From: Candidatus Firestonebacteria bacterium RIFOXYA2_FULL_40_8
GTDB lineage: Bacteria; Oederibacteriota; D2-FULL-39-29
Assembly: GCA_001778355.1 (NCBI GenBank)
Contig: MFGS01000155.1
Span: 5,940 to 11,092, forward strand
Reading direction: 5' to 3'
DNA: 5,153 nt
Shown here: positions 1 through 5,153 of the stretch, piece by piece
How the letters are laid out: each line of letters begins with the position of its first letter
Numbering within the stretch: position 1 is the first letter of the stretch
Program-made: the position numbers and the translations under genes
The notes under the pieces: model-generated
What the model was told of the DNA's origin: nothing
Seen by the model: only the letters and a program-made list of their open reading frames with translations
Databases searched by the model: none

Positions 1-130
1 CGAACATTCCAATAAATTTCTGTACGTTGCTCACAAGTCACAGAAAACAGGCAAACTCCACTTTAATGTCAATAAATGTGCGCTTTCTATCTGGATTTTG
101 GGTATGTAATGAAAATCACTACTTGCAGCA

Positions 131-159
131 TTGACAAAGCCCTTATTCTATAATATACT
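131..159 (+). promoter_or_regulatory. Sigma-70 type promoter of the FecR/outer-membrane gene
   Basis: A perfect -35 box TTGACA (131-136) is followed after exactly 17 bases by TATACT (154-159), a one-mismatch -10 box. Transcription would start near 166-168, leaving a leader of about 28 bases before the ATG at 195. A perfect TATAAT also lies at 149-154, but it is only 12 bases from the -35 box, so it is a less likely -10. The downstream A/T-rich stretch (160-179) would help melting. No clear operator palindrome flanks the boxes, so regulation cannot be read. The match is seen directly; promoter activity is inferred. Confidence 0.75.
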
Positions 160-182
160 TAATATATTAAGCTATTTGAATC

Positions 183-190
183 AAGGAGGA
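183..190 (+). promoter_or_regulatory. Strong Shine-Dalgarno site fixing the start at 195
   Basis: AAGGAGGA is an almost complete anti-Shine-Dalgarno match, with five bases between its GGAGG core and the ATG at 195. An in-frame TGA at 177-179 excludes any longer start, so the two together fix the N-terminus. Confidence 0.85.
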
Positions 191-194
191 TTTT

Positions 195-2048
195 ATGAAA
201 AAAGCATTAGTTCTGGCGCTAATACTCTGTTTTGCCTCGGCTGCTTTTGGCGTTGAACTTTCAACTGCCAAAGTGTCGGCGGTAACAGGTGTTGCGGAAA
301 TCTCTAAAATGGATGAGAACAAAAAGCAGGTCTGGTCTCCCGCCAAAATTGATCAGGTTCTTAATCAAAGCGATGAAGTTAGAACCAGATCCGGTCTTTT
401 GGAAATTACCTTTGAGGACGGCAGTAAATTAAATTTAAAAGAAAACACTTCCCTTTCTCTGGTTAAAATGCAGAATAAAGATCAGACGGGCGACACTCTG
501 GTCAAGTTGTGGATAGGCAAGATACGCGCTAAATTCAGTATTCAAAAAGATGACTCCACTTTCCAGGTACAGACGAAAAATGTTATTGCGGCCGTGAAAG
601 GTACCGACTTTATTATGGACGCCGATGTTAACGGCGGTTTCCTGAAGGTTGTCGAAGGTATTGTTGCGCTTATAGATTCTCTTTCCAAAAAAGAACTCTT
701 TGTTAAAGCAGGTGAGAAGGCCTCTTATGCCGGCGCTTTCCAGGGCAAGGCAGAAGAGATGGACAAAGAGGAAAAAGAAAAGCTTGATGAAGAATGGAAC
801 GGCAAGAAAGAAGAAAAAGCGGAAGAGCCGAAAAAGGAAGAAAAGAAAGCTGAAGAGGCAAAAGCTCCGGAAGCGCCTGTTGTAGTGCCGGAAGCAAAAG
901 CTCCTGAGGCGGCGGGCGGTGGCAGCGGAATAGGCGGAAGTTTCGGTGCTGTTTCCATTGACGGCAAGACGTACTATATGATGAGCCTTAATTATGAACT
1001 GGTCCTAGGAAAAATAGGCTTGGGCTTTGATGTCAGATTACTCTGGAACGATGACGGTATAAAAGAAGATGATTGGAAGGACTGGCAGAAATCCGTACAA
1101 AATATGTTTAAATATATCCGGTACGGTGTAAAGGGCGAGCCGCTTTACCTCAAACTCGGGGTGCTGGATGATTCTACGCTGGGTCACGGTTTCTTAGTCA
1201 GAAGATATTCAAATATCGGAATAGATCTCTATAAGAGAACCTTCGGTTTGGAGCTGGATATAAAACAGGGAAATATCGGTTTTGAAGGATTGACAAACGA
1301 TGTTATGAACAGAAGATTATACGCAGGACGGTTATACTACGATCTGATTCCTAATTTCCTGCAGGCAGGCGCTTCCGGAGTTTATGATCTTAATCCGGCT
1401 GCAAATAAATTTGTGATGGTCGGTACAACTCAGGTTGCTCTTCCTGAAGCCGGACCGTTTGTTGAATACGGCGCGGATCTTGGAATCTCGCTGATTAAGA
1501 CACCGCTTTTAAGCGCTTTGGTGTATGCTGATTACGGAATAATACGCGATGGCGGGGAAGGTTTTGCCGCTCCCGGTGTCATGGGAAAAATCGCGATATT
1601 TGATTATCAAATTGAGTACAGGTCTTTGCAGTCAAATTTTGTAGCAGGGCTTTTTGATTATATATATGAAGACCGGAGACCAATAGCGCTTCCTGCTGCG
1701 GGAGGCCCGCGTCTTAAAGGTGTTTTTGGTCAGCTGGGCGCGAATCCTGTTCCCTGGTTGAAATTTGTCGCGGCTTACGAACAATATGAAGGTTCCCTGC
1801 CGACTGTAAGAGCAGAGGCCTGTTATAAGGGTAATTTCATCCCGAAGGTTTCAGAAGTCGCGGTCGGTTATGAGCAAAAAGATATTGAAATTGTTACATT
1901 AAAGAGCCCGAATACAGTGGCTTACGCAAGAGTCGGCATGGAAGTGGCTCCTGGAGTGATCTTCGTATTTACTTCGAGACAGACGTATGATCCTCTTACG
2001 GATCTTTTCAAGAGATCCACAATGATGGCAATGCAGATGAAATTTTAG
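195..2048 (+). CDS. Secreted FecR-domain protein with C-terminal outer-membrane barrel-like domain
   Basis: This 617-residue protein starts with a Sec signal peptide: MKK, then a hydrophobic core, with likely cleavage after Gly19 in AFG-VE. Residues about 50-160 form a FecR domain: GLLEITFEDGSKLNL (67-81), the W106-I-G-K start of the next strands, and the hallmark AVKGTDF (133-139). Residues 186-240 are a Lys/Glu- then Ala/Pro-rich linker, ending in a Gly/Ser hinge (241-248). Residues 249-617 alternate polar and hydrophobic residues as in a beta-barrel and contain IRYGVKGEPLY (308-318) and TLGHGF (328-333), which I associate with uncharacterised outer-membrane proteins. The last residue is Phe, as in BAM-assembled barrels. 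Classical FecR proteins are membrane-anchored anti-sigma regulators; this one has no cytoplasmic anti-sigma part, no internal membrane helix and no FecI-like sigma factor nearby. The FecR domain may therefore be a periplasmic binding or anchoring module. Its own promoter and a following hairpin suggest a monocistronic gene. Domain calls are good; function and ligand are unknown. Confidence 0.85.
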   Translation: MKKALVLALILCFASAAFGVELSTAKVSAVTGVAEISKMDENKKQVWSPAKIDQVLNQSDEVRTRSGLLEITFEDGSKLNLKENTSLSLVKMQNKDQTGDTLVKLWIGKIRAKFSIQKDDSTFQVQTKNVIAAVKGTDFIMDADVNGGFLKVVEGIVALIDSLSKKELFVKAGEKASYAGAFQGKAEEMDKEEKEKLDEEWNGKKEEKAEEPKKEEKKAEEAKAPEAPVVVPEAKAPEAAGGGSGIGGSFGAVSIDGKTYYMMSLNYELVLGKIGLGFDVRLLWNDDGIKEDDWKDWQKSVQNMFKYIRYGVKGEPLYLKLGVLDDSTLGHGFLVRRYSNIGIDLYKRTFGLELDIKQGNIGFEGLTNDVMNRRLYAGRLYYDLIPNFLQAGASGVYDLNPAANKFVMVGTTQVALPEAGPFVEYGADLGISLIKTPLLSALVYADYGIIRDGGEGFAAPGVMGKIAIFDYQIEYRSLQSNFVAGLFDYIYEDRRPIALPAAGGPRLKGVFGQLGANPVPWLKFVAAYEQYEGSLPTVRAEACYKGNFIPKVSEVAVGYEQKDIEIVTLKSPNTVAYARVGMEVAPGVIFVFTSRQTYDPLTDLFKRSTMMAMQMKF

Positions 2049-2054
2049 AAAAAC

Positions 2055-2084
2055 AAATTCGAAGCTCTAAACTCGAAATTCGAA
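2055..2084. repeat. Pair of AAATTCGAA direct repeats
   Basis: The 9-mer AAATTCGAA occurs at 2055-2063 and again at 2076-2084, 21 bases apart, just after the stop of the FecR/barrel gene. TTCGAA is its own reverse complement, so each copy is also a small palindrome. A partial relative, TTCGA, lies at 2104-2108 inside the next hairpin. It may be a degenerate member of a dispersed intergenic repeat, but one window cannot show that. Confidence 0.5.
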
Positions 2085-2090
2085 AGATGG

Positions 2091-2131
2091 AGCAAACTCC
2101 GGGTTCGATTTGAATCCGGAGTTTGTTTGAT
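2091..2131 (+). terminator. 14-bp hairpin, candidate terminator of the FecR/barrel gene
   Basis: Positions 2093-2106 pair with 2112-2125. This gives a 14-bp stem with one G-U pair (2103/2115) and a loop of five bases; the outer ten pairs are perfect (CAAACTCCGG with CCGGAGTTTG). On the + strand the stem runs into a modest T-rich tail (GTTTGTTTGAT) instead of a clean T tract, so termination may be partial or Rho-assisted. No T tract follows on the - strand. It lies 44 bases past the stop at 2048 and separates this gene from the next operon. Confidence 0.55.
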
Positions 2132-2155
2132 AAGGTTAATAATAACACATTTAAA
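2127..2155 (+). promoter_or_regulatory. Possible weak promoter for the cupin operon
   Basis: TTGATA (2127-2132, five of six consensus bases) is followed after 17 bases by TTTAAA (2150-2155, four of six). Transcription from here would carry the 9-bp repeat array in the leader. The region is A/T-rich, so chance matches are likely, and other weak pairs can be drawn, for example TTTACA at 2181 with TTTATG at 2204. An operon promoter is expected somewhere between 2126 and 2210; this is only the best candidate. Confidence 0.25.
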
Positions 2156-2161
2156 AAAAGA

Positions 2162-2197
2162 CCTTACAAACTTTATAAACTTTACAAACCTTATAAA
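2162..2197. repeat. Four tandem copies of a 9-bp unit, CYTTAYAAA
   Basis: Four head-to-tail 9-bp units start at 2162, 2171, 2180 and 2189 and all fit CYTTAYAAA. Base 2 of the unit reads C, T, T, C and base 6 reads C, T, C, T, and all other bases are identical. The array ends 20 bases before the cupin start codon, so it lies in the probable leader or promoter. TTTATAAA is palindromic, so the units could serve a dimeric DNA-binding protein, or the array may simply be a short intergenic repeat. Repeat structure is certain; role is unknown. Confidence 0.8.
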
Positions 2198-2217
2198 CAT
2201 CTATTTATGGAGCTATT

Positions 2218-2547
2218 ATGAAAAAAACTATTGATCTTCGCGGGAAGGTTTTTAATACTAAAGCTTTTGTTGAATATCAAAAGGCGGCGGTGGTAAGCCG
2301 GGAGTTAATCAGCAGGAAAACCGGGACCGTTACTGTTTTTTCTTTTGATAAAGGGGAAGGGTTAAGTGAGCATACGGCGCCGTTTGACGCGCTGGTTTGT
2401 GTTTTAGACGGAAAAGTGAGCATTACTATTTCCAAAAAGGCCTCAGTCCTTACCCAGGGTGAGTTCATAGTGCTTCCTGCGGGAAAACCCCATGCGTTAA
2501 AATCTATCACCAAATTTAAAATGATGCTCATAATGATAAGGTCATGA
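2218..2547 (+). CDS. Small single-domain cupin protein
   Basis: This 109-residue protein is the usual length for a one-barrel cupin. Motif 1 is around EHTAPFDALVCVLDG (51-65) and motif 2 is GEFIVLPAGKPHAL (81-94). The EHTAPFDA block and the C-terminal FKMMLIMIRS (100-109) look typical of a small cupin subfamily of anaerobes. His52 and His92 are candidate metal ligands, but the second His and the Glu of the classical HxH...E motif are absent (Asp57 lies in that region), so metal binding and catalysis are doubtful and a sensing or binding role is possible. There is no signal peptide, so it is probably cytoplasmic. A GGAG at 2209-2212 sits five bases before the ATG. It is the first gene of a three-gene operon; its stop overlaps the next start in ATGA. 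The substrate is unknown. Confidence 0.85.
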   Translation: MKKTIDLRGKVFNTKAFVEYQKAAVVSRELISRKTGTVTVFSFDKGEGLSEHTAPFDALVCVLDGKVSITISKKASVLTQGEFIVLPAGKPHALKSITKFKMMLIMIRS

Positions 2548-2777
2548 AAACAAATCTTTCTGAAATTGATAAAAGAATACGGCTCGGGGCGGGAATACTC
2601 CTGCTTCTGGTGTCTATATTTTTTCAATATTTTATTACCGTAATTCTTGGAGTTTATGCCTTACTTACCGGTTTTATGGGGTGGTGCCCGTTCAATAAAA
2701 TATTCAATATAGATACTAATCTCCCTGCGGCAGAAAAAAAACATGAAAGCAACGTTCCTTTGGACTCAGACAGGTAA
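2544..2777 (+). CDS. DUF2892 (YgaP-type transmembrane domain) inner membrane protein
   Basis: This 77-residue protein has a short N-terminus (NLSEIDKRIRL, 4-14) and two hydrophobic segments, about 14-27 and 29-45. They are followed by the conserved GWCPFNKIFNIDT block (46-58). This order, ending in GWCP-x(4)-F-x-I, matches DUF2892, the membrane part that in E. coli YgaP is fused to a rhodanese domain. No rhodanese is present here, so it is the stand-alone form. Cys48 is the only cysteine. The polar tail (60-77) is longer than I expect for the family. The start overlaps the cupin stop by 4 bp (ATGA), with AAGG at 2538-2541 as ribosome site, so translation is probably coupled. In YgaP the domain forms a helical hairpin that dimerises; here the function is unknown, possibly sulfur or redox related by association. 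Confidence 0.85.
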   Translation: MKTNLSEIDKRIRLGAGILLLLVSIFFQYFITVILGVYALLTGFMGWCPFNKIFNIDTNLPAAEKKHESNVPLDSDR

Positions 2778-2783
2778 AAATAA

Positions 2784-3992
2784 ATGGAAGATCTTGTTAT
2801 CATAGGCGGCGGTCCTGCCGGAATAATGGCGGCTATAACCGCGTCTGCTAATAAAAAAGTAGTACTTTTGGATAAAAATCCCTCCCTTGGAAAAAAAATA
2901 CTCGCTTCCGGCAACGGAAAATGTAATATTACCAATGCTATTTTGGAAGAAGATAAGTATTGCGGTGATAAGGTTTTTCTAAAAAAAGTTTTTGCAGAGT
3001 TAGACAATATGAAACTCATGAAATATTTTGAAAAACGCGGAGTGATGCTCAAAGTAGAAGGTTTTGGCCGGGTGCTTCCCGTTACCGAAACGTCTGCCAG
3101 TATTATGGATTGCTTGTCCGACGAGTTACTTTCAAATAATATAGCCGTGCGTTATGCGGAGCAGGTTCTGGAAATAAATAAAAATAATGAAGGTTTTACA
3201 GTTACAACAGGCCGCGGCTCTTATGAAACAAAAAACGTTCTTATCTCAACCGGAAGTCCGGCGTATCCTCAGATGGGGGCAACCGCAGACGGCTATAAAT
3301 TTGCAGAAAAATTCGGGCATACCATAATACCTCTGCGCCCCGCAATCGTTCCGCTTGAACTTAACGGTAACTGGTTCCATAAACTGCAGGGCGTGCGCGT
3401 GGAAGCGGAACTTTTGATATATACAAAAGGAAAAGAAAAAATATATAACGGCGAACTTTTATTCACAAAATACGGCATCTCCGGTCCCTTAACCCTGGAT
3501 GCGGCTCTTTATATAACGGATGAACTAAAAAACAACGCCGAGGTTTTTATTAATTTTCTGCCGGTTCTTAAAGAATTCGGCGTCGCGGCTTTAAGCGCGG
3601 CCTGGGATTACCGGCCGGAAAAACCGGTATTTACTTTTCTTTCGGGTTTTCTGCCGAAAAAAATAGCTTTAATTCTTTTGCCGCTTTTAGGCGTTGACCT
3701 TGCAAAGAAATGTAAAGAGTTAACGCTCAAAGAACGGGAAAATATTATATCTGCCCTTCTAAAATGGCCCATACAGGTAAAAGGTCCAAAATCCTACAAA
3801 GAAGCGATGGCAATTGCCGGAGGTGTTTCAACGGCTGAAATTGATGTTAAAACCATGGAATCAAAGAAAGTCCCCGGTCTTTATTTTGCGGGGGAAGTGC
3901 TGGATATAACAGGTGAATCCGGCGGCTACAATATGCAGTTTGCTTTCTCAAGCGGTTATATTGCCGGAAAAGCAATTAAAAACAAAAATTAA
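2784..3992 (+). CDS. HI0933/BaiN-family NAD(P)/FAD-dependent oxidoreductase
   Basis: This 402-residue flavoprotein has the normal family length of about 400. The N-terminal Rossmann motif is GGGPAG (8-13), with Asp30 at the end of the second strand to bind the FAD ribose. SGNGKCNITN (42-51) is the family signature near the flavin. GRVLPVTETSAS follows, and ISTGSPAYPQMGATADGY is the second conserved block. The C-terminus has TMESKKVPGLYFAGE (ending at 371) and GGYNMQFAFSSG (380-391), which close the FAD site. No signal peptide is present, so it is cytoplasmic. The family includes YhiN, HI0933 and BaiN, an enzyme reported to reduce a bile-acid intermediate; most members have no known substrate, so a BaiN-like reaction should not be assumed. 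An in-frame TAA directly before the ATG fixes the start. The ribosome site is weak (CAGG, 2771-2774) and lies inside the previous gene, fitting coupled translation six bases after the DUF2892 gene. Confidence 0.92.
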   Translation: MEDLVIIGGGPAGIMAAITASANKKVVLLDKNPSLGKKILASGNGKCNITNAILEEDKYCGDKVFLKKVFAELDNMKLMKYFEKRGVMLKVEGFGRVLPVTETSASIMDCLSDELLSNNIAVRYAEQVLEINKNNEGFTVTTGRGSYETKNVLISTGSPAYPQMGATADGYKFAEKFGHTIIPLRPAIVPLELNGNWFHKLQGVRVEAELLIYTKGKEKIYNGELLFTKYGISGPLTLDAALYITDELKNNAEVFINFLPVLKEFGVAALSAAWDYRPEKPVFTFLSGFLPKKIALILLPLLGVDLAKKCKELTLKERENIISALLKWPIQVKGPKSYKEAMAIAGGVSTAEIDVKTMESKKVPGLYFAGEVLDITGESGGYNMQFAFSSGYIAGKAIKNKN

Positions 3993-3999
3993 AAAAGTT

Positions 4000-5153
4000 T
4001 TACTTCTTAATCTCTTTGGTCAAATCCGCTTTAATCTTTAACAGTTTCATCTTAATGGATTTAAGACTGTCTTTGTAAAGCCAGTACAAACCCCGGCCGC
4101 TGCTTCTGTAGCAAGCTGAGAACTCTTCCAGAGTAGTGGCATAATCCATTCTATCCAGCGTGTCATCCATTATCTCCACTGCTGCAGTTCTGTATTTTTC
4201 GTCTTTGGAAATGTAAGTTGCATAGCCGAGCATTTCTATATATAGCGGGTTTATACCGTAAGTTCCGGGGGCGGTGGACTGAGGGCACTGAGTATATCTG
4301 AATGTCTTCTGTGTCGGCATGTACATTTCAGCCAGCATCCAGTCTGTTGCTTTTAGCAGTGCTTTTTCAACTTTTTTATCACCGGTCAAAATATGATAAC
4401 GGATCAAACCTTCGGAAAGTATAGCGGTCATAGATGCAGAGCCGCCCTTATGCCCGTGAGGACATTCTTCTTTGTCTTCATAGACATGTTTCCATCCGCC
4501 GCTTGCATCCTGCCAGGAGAGGACACCTTCAATTATTTTTTTTGCTTTGTTTATATACCGTTCGTCGCCTGTAACATTATAAAGCGCCAGGAGTTCCAGC
4601 GCCGGCCAGCCGGGATTTCCTTCATTTAACTTAAGATCGCTCTCTTTCATGTTTTTTAGAAGCTGTTCCGCCATGAGCTTGGCCCAGCCGAGAGAAGCCG
4701 TATCTCCGGTGAGCATGTAATCATCCACAAGACCTTCTATATAAAGTAGTGTTAGTCCTCTGGCGGGGATCGGCAGCCCTTTGGCGCTTGCATGCTGACC
4801 GACAAATTGTCCTTCTTTAAATATTTCCTCTTCTATATATCTTTTCGCTTCCTTGTGTCCGGCAAAAAGGTATTCTTTATCTCCGCTCCGTAAAAACATC
4901 TGAAAGAGAGCGTGCGCCGTATCATAAGTAGAAAGTTCGGTTTTACCTGATTTTTTACTCCGGCCGGTATTGTTTCTGAAAGAAATTTCGAATCTTCTTT
5001 CGTAAGGAGCCCAGCGGAAATTATCAGCCGACGGATACAGATCCCCCCAGACCCTGCTGTTGCAATACCATTTGGGTTCAAAGACAGCAAATACTTTTAA
5101 TTTATAATCCGCAGGTTTTGCGAAGGCGTCAATTTTCCCGAGCGTACTTTTTA
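4000..5153 (-). CDS. Helical-repeat (alpha/alpha toroid) protein, probable glycan-active enzyme; 5' end outside window
   Basis: The frame is open from the stop at 4000-4002 to the right edge, giving at least 383 residues without a start. A Met at 4899 is internal: 84 further sense codons precede it, with protein-like sequence (WGDLYPSADNFRW, FEISFRNNTG). The protein contains about five helical hairpins built as hydrophobic helix, T/SGD turn, second helix; the turns lie at 4887-4879, 4710-4702, 4572-4564, 4386-4378 and, as SKD, 4209-4201. This is the layout of (alpha/alpha)6-7 toroids found in polysaccharide lyases and glycoside hydrolases. The blocks YDTAHALFQMFLRSGD and EGLVDDYMLTGD resemble the central domain of PcRGLX/YetA-like exo-rhamnogalacturonan lyases, my best but unverified guess. 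A Cys/His cluster, ECPHGH (4467-4450), could bind metal. The N-terminal domain, signal peptide and promoter lie beyond the window. It converges with the flavoprotein gene, so it is a separate unit. Confidence 0.75.
   Translation of the reverse strand, partial: KSTLGKIDAFAKPADYKLKVFAVFEPKWYCNSRVWGDLYPSADNFRWAPYERRFEISFRNNTGRSKKSGKTELSTYDTAHALFQMFLRSGDKEYLFAGHKEAKRYIEEEIFKEGQFVGQHASAKGLPIPARGLTLLYIEGLVDDYMLTGDTASLGWAKLMAEQLLKNMKESDLKLNEGNPGWPALELLALYNVTGDERYINKAKKIIEGVLSWQDASGGWKHVYEDKEECPHGHKGGSASMTAILSEGLIRYHILTGDKKVEKALLKATDWMLAEMYMPTQKTFRYTQCPQSTAPGTYGINPLYIEMLGYATYISKDEKYRTAAVEIMDDTLDRMDYATTLEEFSACYRSSGRGLYWLYKDSLKSIKMKLLKIKADLTKEIKK

Noticed and set aside
67..72. TTGACA on the - strand (TGTCAA on +), possible divergent promoter
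   Set aside because: At 16-18 bases spacing the -10 positions read TGTTTT-like sequences with poor consensus, and no - strand gene follows in the window.
2..109. Open frame on the + strand from the left edge to a TAA at 107-109, possible tail of an upstream gene
   Set aside because: The 35 codons show no recognisable motif, another frame is open to 132 as well, and the DNA is A/T-rich leader-like. It is too short to separate from chance.
700..967. Overlapping open frames on both strands (700-885 +, 703-897 -, 725-967 -)
   Set aside because: They arise from the purine-rich Lys/Glu linker codons of the FecR/barrel gene. Their products are low-complexity Lys/Arg or Ser/Phe/Leu runs without ribosome sites.
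2093..2125. GGTTCGA...AATCC resembles a tRNA T-arm, possible tRNA remnant or attachment site
   Set aside because: The bases form one continuous 14-bp hairpin, with no 7-base T-loop on a 5-bp stem, and no anticodon or acceptor arm precedes it. No integrase is nearby.
2277..2627. Long - strand frame opposite the cupin and DUF2892 genes
   Set aside because: It is antisense to two genes with clear family motifs and has no motif or ribosome site of its own.
2654..3052. Long - strand frame opposite the flavoprotein start
   Set aside because: It is the complement of strongly conserved FAD-binding sequence and therefore a shadow frame.
4393..4629. 78-codon + strand frame inside the toroid gene
   Set aside because: It is antisense to the helical hairpins and has no recognisable features.
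4833..5090. 85-codon - strand frame in another phase near the right edge
   Set aside because: It overlaps the open toroid-gene frame, which gives sensible aromatic, motif-bearing protein through the same bases.

Overview
The window reads as a piece of chromosome from a Gram-negative bacterium, probably an uncultured anaerobe. The evidence is an exported protein with a barrel-like C-terminal half ending in phenylalanine, a strict sigma-70 type promoter, good Shine-Dalgarno sites and moderate GC (about 40-45% by eye). The mix of a FecR/outer-membrane fusion, a stand-alone DUF2892 protein, an HI0933-type flavoprotein and short degenerate intergenic repeats recalls metagenome-derived candidate phyla (Elusimicrobiota/Firestonebacteria-like). 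That placement is a guess, because no marker gene is present.

Layout. Positions 1-130 hold nothing I can support. A near-consensus promoter (131-159) and a strong ribosome site (183-190) drive a 617-residue secreted protein (195-2048). It has a signal peptide, a periplasmic FecR domain, a Lys/Glu/Pro/Ala-rich linker and a large C-terminal domain that looks like an outer-membrane beta-barrel. A 169-bp intergenic stretch follows with three separate structures: two TTCGAA-containing repeats, a 14-bp hairpin (candidate terminator) and four tandem copies of a 9-bp unit.

Next comes a tight three-gene operon on the + strand: a small cupin (2218-2547), a DUF2892/YgaP-type two-helix membrane protein (2544-2777, overlapping by 4 bp) and an HI0933/BaiN-family FAD-dependent oxidoreductase (2784-3992). 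The coupling suggests a shared, probably redox-related job, but the substrate is not readable. Seven bases further on, a convergent gene on the - strand (stop at 4000) runs off the right edge. It encodes a helical-repeat protein with the look of an (alpha/alpha) toroid glycan-active enzyme. Its frame stays open past the internal Met at 4899, so that Met is not the gene start.

No CRISPR array, transposase, tRNA, rRNA, phage or toxin-antitoxin gene was seen. I do not see convincing evidence for a wholly new system. The most interesting points are the FecR-barrel fusion, the cupin/DUF2892/flavoprotein operon and the 9-bp tandem repeat in front of it.
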